Assembly: GCF_964204645.1 (NCBI RefSeq)
Contig: NC_134026.1
Span: forward strand, 1,364,001-1,428,000
Direction of reading: 5' to 3'
DNA: 64,000 nucleotides
Source: Tubulanus polymorphus
Taxonomy: Eukaryota; Nemertea; Palaeonemertea; Tubulaniformes; Tubulanidae
Shown here: piece after piece, positions 13,501 through 24,799 of the stretch
Position numbering within the stretch: the stretch's first letter is position 1
How the letters are laid out: each line of letters opens with the position of its first letter
Program-made: the position numbers and the translations under genes
Notes under the pieces: generated by a model
Seen by the model: the letters and a program-made list of their open reading frames with translations, nothing else
What the model was told of the DNA's origin: nothing
The model's database searches: none

Positions 13501-16500
13501 TAACTTCACTTCTGAAGGTGATATGTCTCAGAGACTTGACGTCTAAAAGACTCTCAGCTTCGACGGAGCCGAATTTGGTTTTGATGATGTTGTTGAACGT
13601 AAAACCGTTGCCTTTGTGTTCCATATCAATCATAACGGTTGGGTGAAGTACGGAGCTGCTTTTTGCGTAGACCTTCACATCACGGCGGATATCAACATTC
13701 ATCAGAAACTCGCTGTGTTGTTGGTTGTTGAATTTGATGCGCTGTTCGGTGTTGTAGAATCCCAGGCCGCTGCTTTGGTCGATTGTATAAGTCCACATCT
13801 TGCCATACACGCCAGTTTCAATTGACCCTTTCATGGTTCGTCCTTGAGAGGAAGAACTGACGGTACTGACGCTATCGAATCTTCTACCGTCCATGTTGAA
13901 TTTAACGCTGTTGTCGTAGTTCCAGAAGTCACCATTATGATTAATTGACAACATGGTTCTTCTCATGTTGGTGAATGGAGTGTTCAGAGTGAGGTCCATT
14001 TTCATGTTTTGTCCTAACTTCAGGCCACTTCTTAATTGAATTCTTCGGCCAGGTGTATAGTCGAAATCAACTGTTGAAGTCCATTCATCACCTCTCTTAC
14101 TATGGTCAATGACGAATGCAACATGTTCCCAATCTCGAATGGGACTGGTCAATTTCAGATGTCCGTTGATCAACTTGAATGAGCGAACCTTCAACTGGCT
14201 ATCAAGGCGTACCCGAGCGTAGTAAACATCGTATTCAAAGAGGAATTTGTGGTCGAATTCGGTCAATGATCCATCGTGTTTAAATTCGAATGACAAAGAT
14301 CTCAGGAGGGTCGTCGGCGTCTTGACATCAACATTCATTTCAATGACATCAGTGAATTGGAATTTGGAGTTATATTGCCATTTTCCGCTGGGGGTTTGAG
14401 CTACTAGACTTGTTGCCCAGAGTGAATTCTGCTTTCCATGATCAAATGTGACGGATACTGGTGCACTTGTCCATGGAGTGTTCACATCAAGGTTTGCATT
14501 TATGGATCGGAAGCTGTTTATCATGAAGTGACCCGTAATTGATGCCTTCTCTGCTGTGGTGTCAACTGTCAGCTCAGCATTTGCGGTCAGATATGGGAAA
14601 GATCCGCGTTTATTCAAGCTTGCTTTCACTTCCTTCACCCATGGGCACTTCAGAGTAAAGCTCATCTTATCTCCGACGTTAAGCGTGGCTTCAACATCAT
14701 ACTTTTTATTGAGGGATGTGAGTTCAGCACGGAATGTATGTACATCACCTTCTCTCTGGTATGTATTTCTGAGTGATGCATCACGGAGACTGGAGAATGG
14801 AGTTGTAAGATGTCCACTAGCAACGATTCTTCTCAATCCATGGATTTCGAAAGATCCCGAGGCAGCGATCTTTCCAGCTGTGGTTTGTGTTTCGGCAGTC
14901 AACGAGCAAACTGTTTCTGGGAAGTTACCAGTATGGCTGATGGTCAAGGCAGAATACTTCATTTGTTCAAATGGTGTTTTCATCACGAAAGACATTTTCA
15001 AGTCGGATATCGTATCAACAGTGAGTCTGGCTTCGAATTTGTTGTTCGTAGATACAGGGTTGAATTCAAATCCAGTTGTGATTTGTCCAGCGTTGTATTT
15101 GTGGATGAAGGATGTGTCATAACTGACAAAGTTTGATCTCACCCTTGAAGATGCTTTCATGTCAGTAACGCCATCGTAGATGACCTTATTAGAGACAGTC
15201 AGATGTTGACCATTTACAGTGACGTCCAGGTTGTGGGTATTGGTAAACAGATGTCGACTTCCAGCATGGTTGAATCCGATCGCAACACTTCTAAGTACTT
15301 CAAATGGAGTTTGGACATTGAATGTGCCACTTACACCTGTAGAGCGACATGTCAGCTTCGAAAACATGGTGATGGTTTTTTCTTGCGTCCACTGTACAGT
15401 CACGCGAGTTGAACGATCGTTGCTCTGTTTCTTATGGCTGATAGTCAATCCGAGCTTTTCCCAAGCGGGACTTGAGAAATAGACCGAACCTTCAATCTGG
15501 TTGATGTCGCTGAAATCGAGACTAGCATCAACTGCATATCTGTTGTCCCCATTGATTTGAATTGTGTATGGTGCCGAGTTGAAATGTGTCTTCAGTGTTG
15601 CTGAAATCGGTTTGAAGTTGATAAGGCGGGAAAGATCAGCTTTGAAGTTTCCATTGATGTTCATATTAGCGATACCAACTGCTGCTTCCATGTCGATCAG
15701 ACGTTCGTTGTTGATAGTTACCAATGCAGTTGTTTCTACATATGACTTTCCTCTAATCGTAGCCTTCAGATTAGTCTTGACTGGGTTGATATGCGGGCAC
15801 TGAAGATCAAGATTCAATGCGACGTTGCGTTCAGTTGAAGTGACTTCATTTTTGGCATCCATCGCTACGGTGTACTTTCGGCCATCAACAGAGAACTCGT
15901 GGTTTGCAACAAGTTCACTGCCCGAAATGACGTGCTTCCATGTAGATGAAATTTCTCGCAGTTTGAATGGAGTTTTTACGTGGAATGTACCTTCGTTGTT
16001 GATTTGGTAGCCGGAACGTCGGTGATTAACCATGACGCTGGTTGTGATCTGGCTCTGTGGATTCCATCGTGCGTCTGCACTGGCGGTGTACATCACGCCG
16101 TCATCGCTGTATTTGATGCTCATGCCAATGTCTTCCATTCTGTTGAACGGGGATTTCATTCGGATGGTTCCTTCGATGTCACGCTTGTAATAGTTTCCAT
16201 TATTCTTGGCAACTATTTCGTATTCGACCACTTTACCATTAAGGTTACCGTGAGCTTTGCTGTTCAGTAATTTGCCGTTTATTTCGTGTGTCAATCGAAT
16301 GTCAAAAACTTCAACACTGGTGAATGGTGTCTTCAGTTGGAAGTGGCCATCAACTTTCATCAAGCTTTCTGGACGCATGACTGCGTAGACTGAAATCTTC
16401 TCCGTTGGGCTCCAAACTAATTCTGCTCGGTTGGTTAGCTGGCTCTCAGATAGGTGATGATAGAACGTCACTCCGAGATTTTCCAGGTACTTGATGGGCA

Positions 16501-19500
16501 GTTGTATTTTTGCAGATCCTTCGATCGCATTTGCAGTCTTGAGCATCATTTCACCGTGTATCGTCTTATCCTGGACAGTACCAGAGATGATAGTGCTCAG
16601 GTGATGGTTTTGTCTGACGTGTTTCAATCGAAGGTTGATCAATCTGCAGATTTCGAATGGTGTGCGAGTTGTGAATCTTCCTTCGAAGTTGTTTGCGCGT
16701 TCAGCGTTGATGAACATTTCCGATGTAATTTTCTGTTCGTTGAAGACCAGTTCACCTTGTGTTGTGTACTGCTTGCCGCGGCTATCGTGGGAGAAACTGC
16801 CTCCAATTCTTTTCGCATATTTAAACGGAGATGTGAATTGAATGCCACCGTTGACTGAATTCCATCCACGGCTAGTAGTGAAGTGGGTAGTGAGTACCAT
16901 CTTGGATTGTCGGTCCCATTGTAATTCACCAGCCGTCTTAAAGTTGGATCCAGTTATCTGTACGGATGCTTTTCCCGTCAATTGTTTGCCCGGAATTCTG
17001 AGGGTGAATCGAGCAGCATGTTGAGTGTTTGTCGGGTACTTGTATTCAACATCGAATACCATGGCTTTCGAAGTATCGCGGTCTGCGTCCCATTTGGCAT
17101 CGAATTTTGCTCCGAGTTCACCGTCGGTGCGTTTAGCAGCGATGGCACCAGTGACTCGACGGCCTGGATACTTAACATCAACATTACCATTTACGTTTAC
17201 TTGCGTCGAATCGAAAAGGGCAGAATAAGCAGCTGTAATGCGGTAGACTTTCTCTGCGAATTCAGTTGAGGCAGCGAGGCTCATATCGTTCAGAGTTGGC
17301 TTGACATCTACGTTTACGATAATCGGGCTCATATCGGGGATGATGACTTTGCCTCCGGCGATATGGCGTTCGGCATCTTGTTTGTAGAATGCGTTGGCGC
17401 TGTAGTCTTTACCCTGGTATGACACGCTGCCGGTAGCACTGAAGTCTCGCAGATTCATGTTGGTTTGGGCGTTGAGGCTGATCGGCATTGAGTCTGGCAT
17501 TCGAACATCGACGTTCAGAGTATGTTGACCTGCTTCGCGTTTGTACATGCTTCGGCTGCTCATGATCTTGTCTCGTGCGCCTTGGAGAATCATCTCGTGG
17601 TGATATTCGTTGTATTGACGTTCTTCCAGCAGTTGGTAGAAACGCATATCTCTCGAAGGAATTTTCAGGGTGATGTCGGCGGTGTATTTTCGGAGGTCGG
17701 TGCTCTGGTCTAATAGACTCATGTCAAAGTTGATCATCTCACGCTGTCCGTTGTTGACTTTCGCCGTAGTTTTTACAACGTTCGGTTCGTGGTTGTGATA
17801 CAGTTTCATGTCCCAATCATATTTCTAAAAACAGAAGGTAAAATTCATTATCATCAAATTACACGGCAAAAATGACACTTGTTGCAATCAACAAATCGAA
17901 TTTAGTTCCAGCGATTTTTCTAGATCTATCAACTTACCATCATTGGGTACTTGAATTTCATGGATGTGTCCAGGTTAAATTTGCCATTTTCATCGCCATA
18001 TTTAAAGATTCCGGATGCATCGATTTTCTTCAGTTGGTTGCTGGGATCGCTGCCGTAGGTAATGCCGATATTGCCTTCAGCGTGTCCTGCAGTTTTCTGT
18101 ACCTCGACTCTGGTCGCGAAACTGTAGTCTGGGAACTGAGTTGTTTGTACAGCGCTGGAAATATATACATATTCACGCTTATAGATTATCAGTTAAGAAA
18201 CTACCGGAACATAATTCTACAATACAAAATACAAAAGTAACTTACGTGTCCATCACAATTCGTCGTAGTGAAGGGGTAACATGTTGTCGCATTTTGTAGT
18301 TGAGTACTAAGCGATGTTCCGGCTTCCTTCCTTTGCCATAGTCGAGGGCCAGACGAGATCGGTAGCCGTTATTTTTCTTCTCGACGTAACCTCCAAGTTT
18401 AGCGTTTAAAATTCGTGATCTCAATTCCAGATCGGTGTTGTATCTTTCACGATTTTGGCGGGATTCTTTCTGGATTGAACCGCGGAAAAGTACTGGATCC
18501 CGAAGGACGTTGTTCATGCTGAGATCGATGTCAAGTTTGCGGCCTTCTTGGTGTTCTAGACCTCCCATGACGGTGATGGTCTTTCGTCCCGGGATACGGA
18601 TTTCAACGTTCGGTGTGTATTTGCTGAAGCCACTTCCTCGCTGGATGGTGACGCCGGTAAGAACGGAATACACTTGCTCGTCATCGATTGTAAACCGGAG
18701 AGCGGCACGCTTTTCATCTGGATTATTGACGATTTCACCTGAAATATATAAGAAGCATCGAATGAATAACAAGTCTTAGGAGTCTAATTCAAATTCGTGT
18801 TATTACCACAGGTTCTCTTTACTTACCATTAAGTCCTGCTTTTTTCCAAGGGGTAATCATGTTGAAATGTATTTTTCTTTCTGCGCGGTTCAATTCAAAG
18901 TCTATATCGAATTTTCGGTTGACAGAAGAGCCTGGTGTGTCAAATGCAAGGCGAGCCACATGGTTGTATTTGGTGTGGTGATTCTTGCGGATCTGTAAAT
19001 TACAATATTTACATCAGTATCCACATTATTTCGTGCAATACAGAACTCATCAATCATTAAATCATAAATCAACATACCTTCTGTGTGAGCATCTTGGCTT
19101 CAAATTGATAACTTGTGTGGGCATCAGTCTTTTGCAAGCCGATGCTTAATTTGCTGGGTCCGGTAAGTGGGTAGAAGGGTGTCTCGGTTGTCAATGCTTG
19201 GCCTGGGTATTGTACATGACCGCAGAGTTCTACTCCCAACACCTTGCTGAGGCCGGCGCCTGTGCATTTTTCTTTAACTACTGGGTTAGCCGATAACATC
19301 TTTTGTTCCCGCTCAGCTTGACGGTGAAGCGTGAAAAACTTTGTTCTAAAAATGCAAATAATTATCATTGGAATAAGTTATCGTTTTGATAATTTTTTAA
19401 CCGCATGGGAACGCAAGATCGATGAACACTTACTCAGCATTCAGGATTTCAACTTTATCTTTAGGAGCATCAAGTTTCAGTTGGACAACCTGGCTATCTT

Positions 19501-22500
19501 TGATCATAATCTTTCCGGTGACTTCGCTGCTGGTGTGAAGTGTGGAAACCATTTTTACACCGGTGCGTGTGACGAAAGCGTCAACTCCCATCATGGATGA
19601 CACTTCAACAGCGGCACTAAAAAACAATCGTTCTCTCGGTTATTTCCTCAGATAGGTAAAATGCAATCTTGCGAATTGAATTTCGAGTTTGAATATATCA
19701 TGTTTTATTTTGTAAGTATACCTTGGTTTAAAGTAGCCATTGACGTCAAGACTTCTTGGTGATGAGCCAAGTTTGCGCATATCCAGTTTGCCCTTGACTT
19801 TCAGACTAACAGTTGCAGTACCGTTAACTGAAAGTTTGATGGGCATACCGGTGATGGTTGGGATAGTCATGGATGTGTCCAAAAACATGAAGTTCTTGTT
19901 GTAGTTGATGTCGTGTTCTTTGGCCAACATGATAAGAATCTCCAGAATGTTCAGTTCACTCGCTTGCTTTTGGAGAGCCATCAAATCAACGAAGTTGATT
20001 TCATGACCGAACACCTTGAAGTACATTGTACCCTTGATGTTTTCTTCAAACTTGTCAGCGAACTACAAAATAATAATGATGAAATTAATGATTTATGTAA
20101 AAAGCTTTAAGGAAAATGAGATAAAACGAGTGAATATGTTGATCATCAATTATTTACCTTATTGTGCAAAGAGGTGATGTCATTTGGCACCGAGCGTTTG
20201 CTACGGGCGCCCTTCATGCTGTTACCAAAATATCCTTTGGGTCCAAAATAATTCTCGACGAATCTCTCCAGACCTTCTACTCTGCCTCCGACTTCCAATA
20301 GATTCACCGACTCTCCAAACAGGTCGAATGTTAGATTCAACATGGCAGATCGTGGGATGTATGACTTGGGTGTGAACACAACGTTGCTTTCAACTTTAGC
20401 ACCTGCGTTCAGGGAGTCGGAAAAGAAAGATCCTTCGAGGTTTCTTGAGAATTTCGTCTTGTCGAGGTTAAATTGCTTCTTCAACGTTTGGTCTTCTAAG
20501 ATACGTCTGATAGTCTGCTTGTGCAGGTCGGATGTCTCCCGGATGTTGGTCAAGTAGGTCCAGATGAATGAACCTACTTGGTTGACTGGTTCAACTTCCA
20601 ACATGCGTTGTACAGCTGTCAGGACGTCGTGGCTAGCGCATTGCATCACCGCCAAGAAGGCTGCAATACGGACTTCTACGTCTTCGTTTGTATCGGTCAA
20701 AACAGACATTAATCGGGATCGCTTTAAATTTAAAAAAAACGAAAAAAACATGTAATTCAATTTTTCATAATAACATGCATCATTCCTTTCACGATACGTG
20801 TTAGATGTAATACTTACGTCGGCATCACATGGCTGTCTACGGAAGGCATCAATGGCGGCCAATCGGATGTCAATTGGGTTTCCAGTTTCAAGCATACAAC
20901 GGTTCAGTGTATCGGAAACTCGTGTAGCGTGTCCCATGTTACCCAGGGATTTTAGAGCGATGAGGATCGTCTCACGGTCTCGTGGGTTTTTGGATTGGCA
21001 GTTTGAGTTGAGTCGGGCCTGTAATGCCTGAGCTACACCTTGAATGATGACATCCCGGTCACAGTCAGAATGTGTCTTGCAGTACGTGTTTACCATCGCG
21101 GATACCGACAGGTAAACATTCTTTGTTGGTTCACGTTGGAGGAGAGCCTAAAATTTGAAAGATTGTTAGTAACATTAAAAACCACATTTTTGACATCAAC
21201 TGTAGTTGCATCAAAATTTGAGTAGAATGCAACTCATTAATAAAGTGATTAATTGAAATTTAGATAGCTAAGAAGCAACTCACAGCAACTGGGCTAATCA
21301 TGTCCTTGGTTGGGTTCTTGACGAAAGCCAATGATGATAACCAAGCATCAGCCTCGCTGTCTTTCACATGTTTTCTGTTGATAAGGTCAGCGATCATGCG
21401 GACAGATGCTGTCGTTCCAACCATTGGAATGGCATCGTGAAGGAATTTTCTGTAAAGGGTGAAGAATTTACGTATTTATTCAACCGTTTGTAAATGTAAA
21501 CATAAATATATCAGATAGTAAGATACTTACTTGGCAGTTTCGTGGTTGCTGACGCAAACTTGTTCTCTGGAGACACGTTGGTGAAGGTCACGAAGAGTCC
21601 TTTCATCTATTTCCTTAATCTGGTAAACTAGACGTGCGAATAGAGCTGGTGTCTCTGGTCGAATTGACGATGAGGTCTGCGTGCAGATTTCACGAAGAGT
21701 TGCTAGACTGGGTTCGATGTCGCTGTTCTTGTCAGTTTTGGGGATTTCGTGTTCGAATTTCAGCGTCATTCGGCGTCCACCGGTCGGGCGCTCTGATACG
21801 CCGACACTTTCCCTGATGAATTCCAAGCTGTGACGAGCATCAGTGACTGCGCCGCTTGATTCTTTGGAGAATGGTCTAAACACGTGGCTTTCGACGCATT
21901 CGGCTTTCAGCATGCGTCCTGAACTGTGATATGTCTGTGTGCATTTGTGACTTCCTTTAGTGATCGGAAGGCTCTGAATCTTCTGTAATGATAACAAACA
22001 ACAAATTGAAAAAAACGGATGATGACAACATGCGCCCTGAGAGATGAGGTACTGAAAACAAAAGGTATTGAAAAACGTACTGTTGGTACTCTGTAGTGGG
22101 TAGACTGTAAGGCGGTTCTGTAACCATGTCGATCAGTACATGTTTGCATGTCCTTTGATTTGGTAACAGTGAAACTTCTCCATCCTTTCTTTGCGACTTT
22201 ATATTCAGTGTCACATTGGCCAGTAACATCAACCTAAACAAAAGAGAACGCATGAAAATCGTTAGAAAAGGATCGCAGAAATTTCAAGCCAAAGCGTTAA
22301 TTCTCCCATCAATGAAAGGATATTTCAACGCTTACCTCAGAAACTTTGGTGTCGATCTGAAGATCATCCATCGTGTTCTGGAAGGAGGATAAGATGGCTT
22401 TCTTGATGTTGGCCACCCAGGTTGGGTCTTCATCTCCGCAAACCTCATCGATACGGCCGTCTTGGAAGGAGAAGTGCATGGCATTCTGTTCTAATGCGCG

Positions 22501-24622
22501 ACGGAATTCATTCGAATTTGGCGCCGCAGATCGCCTGCTCTCATCTCGTGGGTCTGACTCCTCAAGCGTCACATCGCTCAGCTAAAATGAAATATCCAAA
22601 ATTTAGCTTCAAAAAACGTTGGAAATAATGTCTCACTTAATTCCTATTCATCATTAATTTCTATAGATAAAAGTATGCTAGTATTTTAAGTCTTTATCGA
22701 TGCAGATTCGCGAATTATCTAATTACCTTGAGGGCGAAATCGCATTTATCGAGAACTTCAATTTGTGTTGTGGCTCCCATAAACATTCCAGAGTGTTCAT
22801 CGCTTGCACCTTTTACCTTAGTGATTACTTCACCTTGGTATCGATACGTATAAGTCGTTCCTTGTATGTAGTTGAATTTTGTCGAGTCTGGAGAAAAAAA
22901 CAGAAATTTTGTGAACGCTGTAATCCACGGAGAGGAAATATTTCATTTTTCATATTTCAGAAGAGAATCAGTGAGTTTGTATGATTTACTTACCCGTGCA
23001 TGTCCTTGAGCATTTTTGCCTATTTCTAGCGTTGAGCGGGCCTGTTAAAAATAAATGAAAACAACACCATTAATATACCAATAACTTTACTTTCATTTGA
23101 TAAAGGTTGATATTTTTAGGTCAGGTCAGGGTTGAATAAGAATGAAGTTGCGCAATTATTGATAATGATTTGAAAAATACTTTTGGTTTTCGGTAATCAA
23201 AATTAGGATTTATTAACTGAAACGAATAAATCATTCATTGATGATGTTCCAAGTTAGTTTCTAGTAAATCCGGTATTTTCCGGTGCACGCGCGGAGTTTG
23301 CCTCCAATTATCAACTTGTGACTCATAATCAATTGATCTTCGAGCTCTAAATTACATGCGATCTTTAACCCCGAGCCTTTATCTACGACAATAGGTCGAT
23401 GGCTTATTTGGTCGAGTCAAAAGTTGAATCCTTAATTACATAAACTTTTTTTGAAAAAAATATTTCAATTAGATTGAAATATACATGTATTAATACAGCG
23501 TTTTTTGATAGCAAGTTTGTCTTATAAGTTTTACTGAATTCAAATAAGCAACAAATAAACAAAGATTCCATTATATTAGTAGATACTTTAAATATATATA
23601 TTACTAAGATTATTTCAGTGTTCATTGAAGTCGAGATGTGAAGAGAGAAAAAATCTCTCAGTAAATGAATCATGTGCTACCGAGGTGTGCACTTGTTTAG
23701 ATCTGTACTGAAATCAGTACGCAACGCTAAAACCACTGATCTAGTTCAGAAACATTATTCATTGTTTTCCTATATAAAAACATCGTGGATAGATAGTTCC
23801 GAGAAAAACAACAAATCACAGTTACAGGAAAGATCATGAAAACTATAGACTATAGAACTAACGTAACTAACAATTAGTACTTTTGATATGATAGTGTTTT
23901 CGCCTAATACGTTGAATTGGTGTCTTGCTACATTCCCAAAAAGCTCAAATCAAACTTAATTTGAATTATGAATTTGGTATTTTTCTAGAATTACGAGATT
24001 TCACGAAACACTGTATTCCGAATTGAATAGAACTACGTGATCAGTGTAAGCTATGATATACGATGTGTTGTCTTGTTGTTATCAGTATGAACCAAATAGG
24101 CGATGTCTTAAAAAACGTTTTTGGGTTGACTTGGTAATAATTCCATGTCTCAACAACATATAAGATATTGTTGTTTTTTTGTCGTTGTTTTGAATGCTTC
24201 TTTCTTTCAAAACTTATTCAGAAATCAGGATATGATTTACAAATTATGACAAGAAAAGATAACTAGCTGACTTAAGTTAAAAGCTTATCATTCTTTTACT
24301 AAATACTATGAATTGAAATTTCTAGTTTGTCTAAAAAATTATGTTTCTGACATCAGGGAATCTTTTCATGAAATCAACTTGATACGTAAATAGATATAGC
24401 ATGTTCTCCTCAAATTTCAGCTCTAAAAATCTGACCATCACTTTGATCTCTTCAATCAGTGACAAATATAGCTAATCAATTTTGATTTTGAAAATCCAAA
24501 ATAAACAAACATTCAAGAAATAGAAGATATTTATGAAGTATGTAAAAGTAATTGTATGACTTACCGGCTATGGCTCCCGCTACTAGGAACGCTAGGACGA
24601 GTAAAGTCGCCCTCTGTTCCAT
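1578..24622 (-). CDS. Giant large lipid transfer protein (apolipophorin / apolipoprotein B-like), about 6,314 aa, complete
   Basis: A secreted lipoprotein scaffold that would bind and carry lipids in circulation. Coding exons, 5' to 3': 24565-24622, 22994-23041, 22727-22887, 22336-22581, 22081-22233, 21531-21982, 21284-21449, 20818-21147, 20158-20721, 19722-20062, 19434-19616, 19078-19345, 18827-18992, 18246-18738, 17938-18154, 6329-17824, 5912-6247, 5657-5822, 5396-5577, 4759-5292, 4324-4665, 3860-4235, 3566-3768, 2912-3464, 2626-2796, 1870-2540, 1697-1756, 1578-1586. They total 18,945 nt in one frame. The start gives a signal peptide (MEQRATLLVLAFLVAGAIAG). Residues about 36-700 form the vitellogenin/MTP-type N-terminal lipid-transfer module (YTYRYQGEV start, then the helical part). 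RSKR lies at 711-714. Residues 1283-5114 are repeated beta-strand units, about 5343-5760 are helical, and 5760-6012 are vWD plus C8. It is longer than human apoB-100 (4,563 residues) and insect apolipophorin (about 3,300). The family call is firm; exact orthology is not. Confidence 0.92.
1870..2796 (-). other. C-terminal VWA-like domain and Cys-rich tail of the lipoprotein
   Basis: Exons 2626-2796 and 1870-2540 encode a strand DVVFVIEEKQC, a helix (LPHLVSQLDSALSAKG), then RFGLVGFGG and later KIIIAMPCES. This order of strands resembles a von Willebrand A fold. The metal-site DxSxS motif is absent (EEKQC instead). The tail is QPSECQNCKCTNGRTECTPC, a short cysteine cluster. Exons 1697-1756 and 1578-1586 add the last 22 residues, including a basic KTRRTR stretch. 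Confidence 0.6.
2912..3768 (-). other. vWD and C8 domains of the lipoprotein
   Basis: Exon 3566-3768 opens the von Willebrand factor D domain (YTTFDGKSFDFAGTCTYLLA). Exon 2912-3464 continues it (CDLTNEMCTIGISGWFQG, then GLLGTYDHEMSNDF, ending with SWTIGSC). A cysteine-rich C8-like stretch follows (AICDQLF, RPCYSMV, HRMCMKD, KKACDVA, SECASQG). A vWD near the C-terminus is typical of apolipophorins, vitellogenins and clotting proteins in this superfamily. Confidence 0.88.
4324..5292 (-). other. Helical segment of the lipoprotein C-terminal half
   Basis: Exons 4759-5292 and 4324-4665 (with 3860-4235 downstream) encode a long charged stretch rich in Lys, Glu, Arg, Ala, Met and Tyr with little proline (for example EEQQDRYIDMAIQKLAG). 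This suits amphipathic helices. It sits between the beta-repeat region and the vWD domain, where apoB and apolipophorin also carry helical lipid-binding segments. This is read from composition only. Confidence 0.55.
6329..17824 (-). other. 11.5-kb exon encoding the beta-strand repeat region of the lipoprotein
   Basis: A single exon of 11,496 nt, 3,832 codons, open throughout, with an acceptor after TTTTTAG and a GTAAGC donor. It enters and leaves in phase 0. The protein is a long series of diverged units with the signature K-T-P-F-x-G-[YF]-E, then about ten residues, H-x-G-x-x-x-x-F, then a Y-x-x-G-K-x-I-x-A strand. I count about fifty KTPF-like starts spaced roughly 60-80 residues apart. The signature is cleanest between about 7.8 and 12.0 kb and is more worn toward both ends. 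Alternating polar and hydrophobic residues fit amphipathic beta-strands that lie on lipid, as in apoB beta regions. Confidence 0.88.
12331..12660 (-). repeat. Recent 165-bp tandem duplication inside the giant exon
   Basis: Positions 12331-12495 and 12496-12660 are two adjacent 165-bp units that differ at only a few bases. Each encodes 55 residues including KHSMTEPLTAELDFSKNSG and NGPCRYTKNVRLHF. Neighbouring units (RFIKNVRFQF, RWVKNVRVEY) are related but much more diverged, so this copy is a late addition to the same array. Confidence 0.9.
20158..20721 (-). other. Exon with a furin-type cleavage site (RSKR) after the N-terminal module
   Basis: The exon encodes residues 539-726. Near its 3' end it reads KGARSKRSVPND, giving an R-x-K-R furin consensus with predicted cleavage after residue 714. 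Insect apolipophorin precursors are cut by furin at an equivalent RxxR near residue 720 to give apoLp-II and apoLp-I. Position and motif match, so the same two-chain maturation is likely here. Confidence 0.75.
24565..24622 (-). other. First coding exon: signal peptide of the lipoprotein
   Basis: The ATG lies at 24622-24620 on the minus strand. Nineteen codons encode a short basic start and a hydrophobic core (TLLVLAFLVAGAIAG), followed by a GTAAGT donor. Intron 1, about 1.5 kb, leads to the exon at 22994-23041, which begins the cysteine-containing mature N-terminus (QKCSRTCTG). Confidence 0.88.
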
Positions 24623-24672
24623 TATGTTCAGTAGTTCCAGGTTTTCTATGGCTCAGTCGCTTCTTGTGGTTG

Positions 24673-24706
24673 TTTTTATACCATCCGAACGATTGCACAA
24701 AGTTCA
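24673..24706 (-). promoter_or_regulatory. TATA box and HNF4-like element upstream of the lipoprotein gene
   Basis: On the minus strand TATAAAAA occupies 24680-24673, about 50 bases upstream of the ATG, so transcription would start near 24645. Slightly further upstream the motif CAAAGTTCA lies at 24698-24706 on the plus strand. It differs at one base from the HNF4-selective CAAAGTCCA motif. HNF4 controls apolipoprotein and MTP genes in vertebrates. The TATA box is seen directly; the HNF4 link is inference. Confidence 0.5.
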
Positions 24707-24799
24707 AATTCCACTATTGAAGAAGATCTAAACCTTGCAAAAGCGCTGACATTAGCTATATGTCAAGAAAGATAACGGGGCTTTGTTTTAACTTACTGC

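Noticed and set aside
6945-17713. Many plus-strand open frames of 60-190 codons opposite the giant lipoprotein exon
   Set aside because: They are antisense shadows of a long coding exon, have no family signatures and overlap the real frame throughout.
23404-23673. Minus-strand frame of 89 codons in intron 1 of the lipoprotein
   Set aside because: Composition is that of AT-rich intron DNA, with no splice fit to the neighbouring exons.
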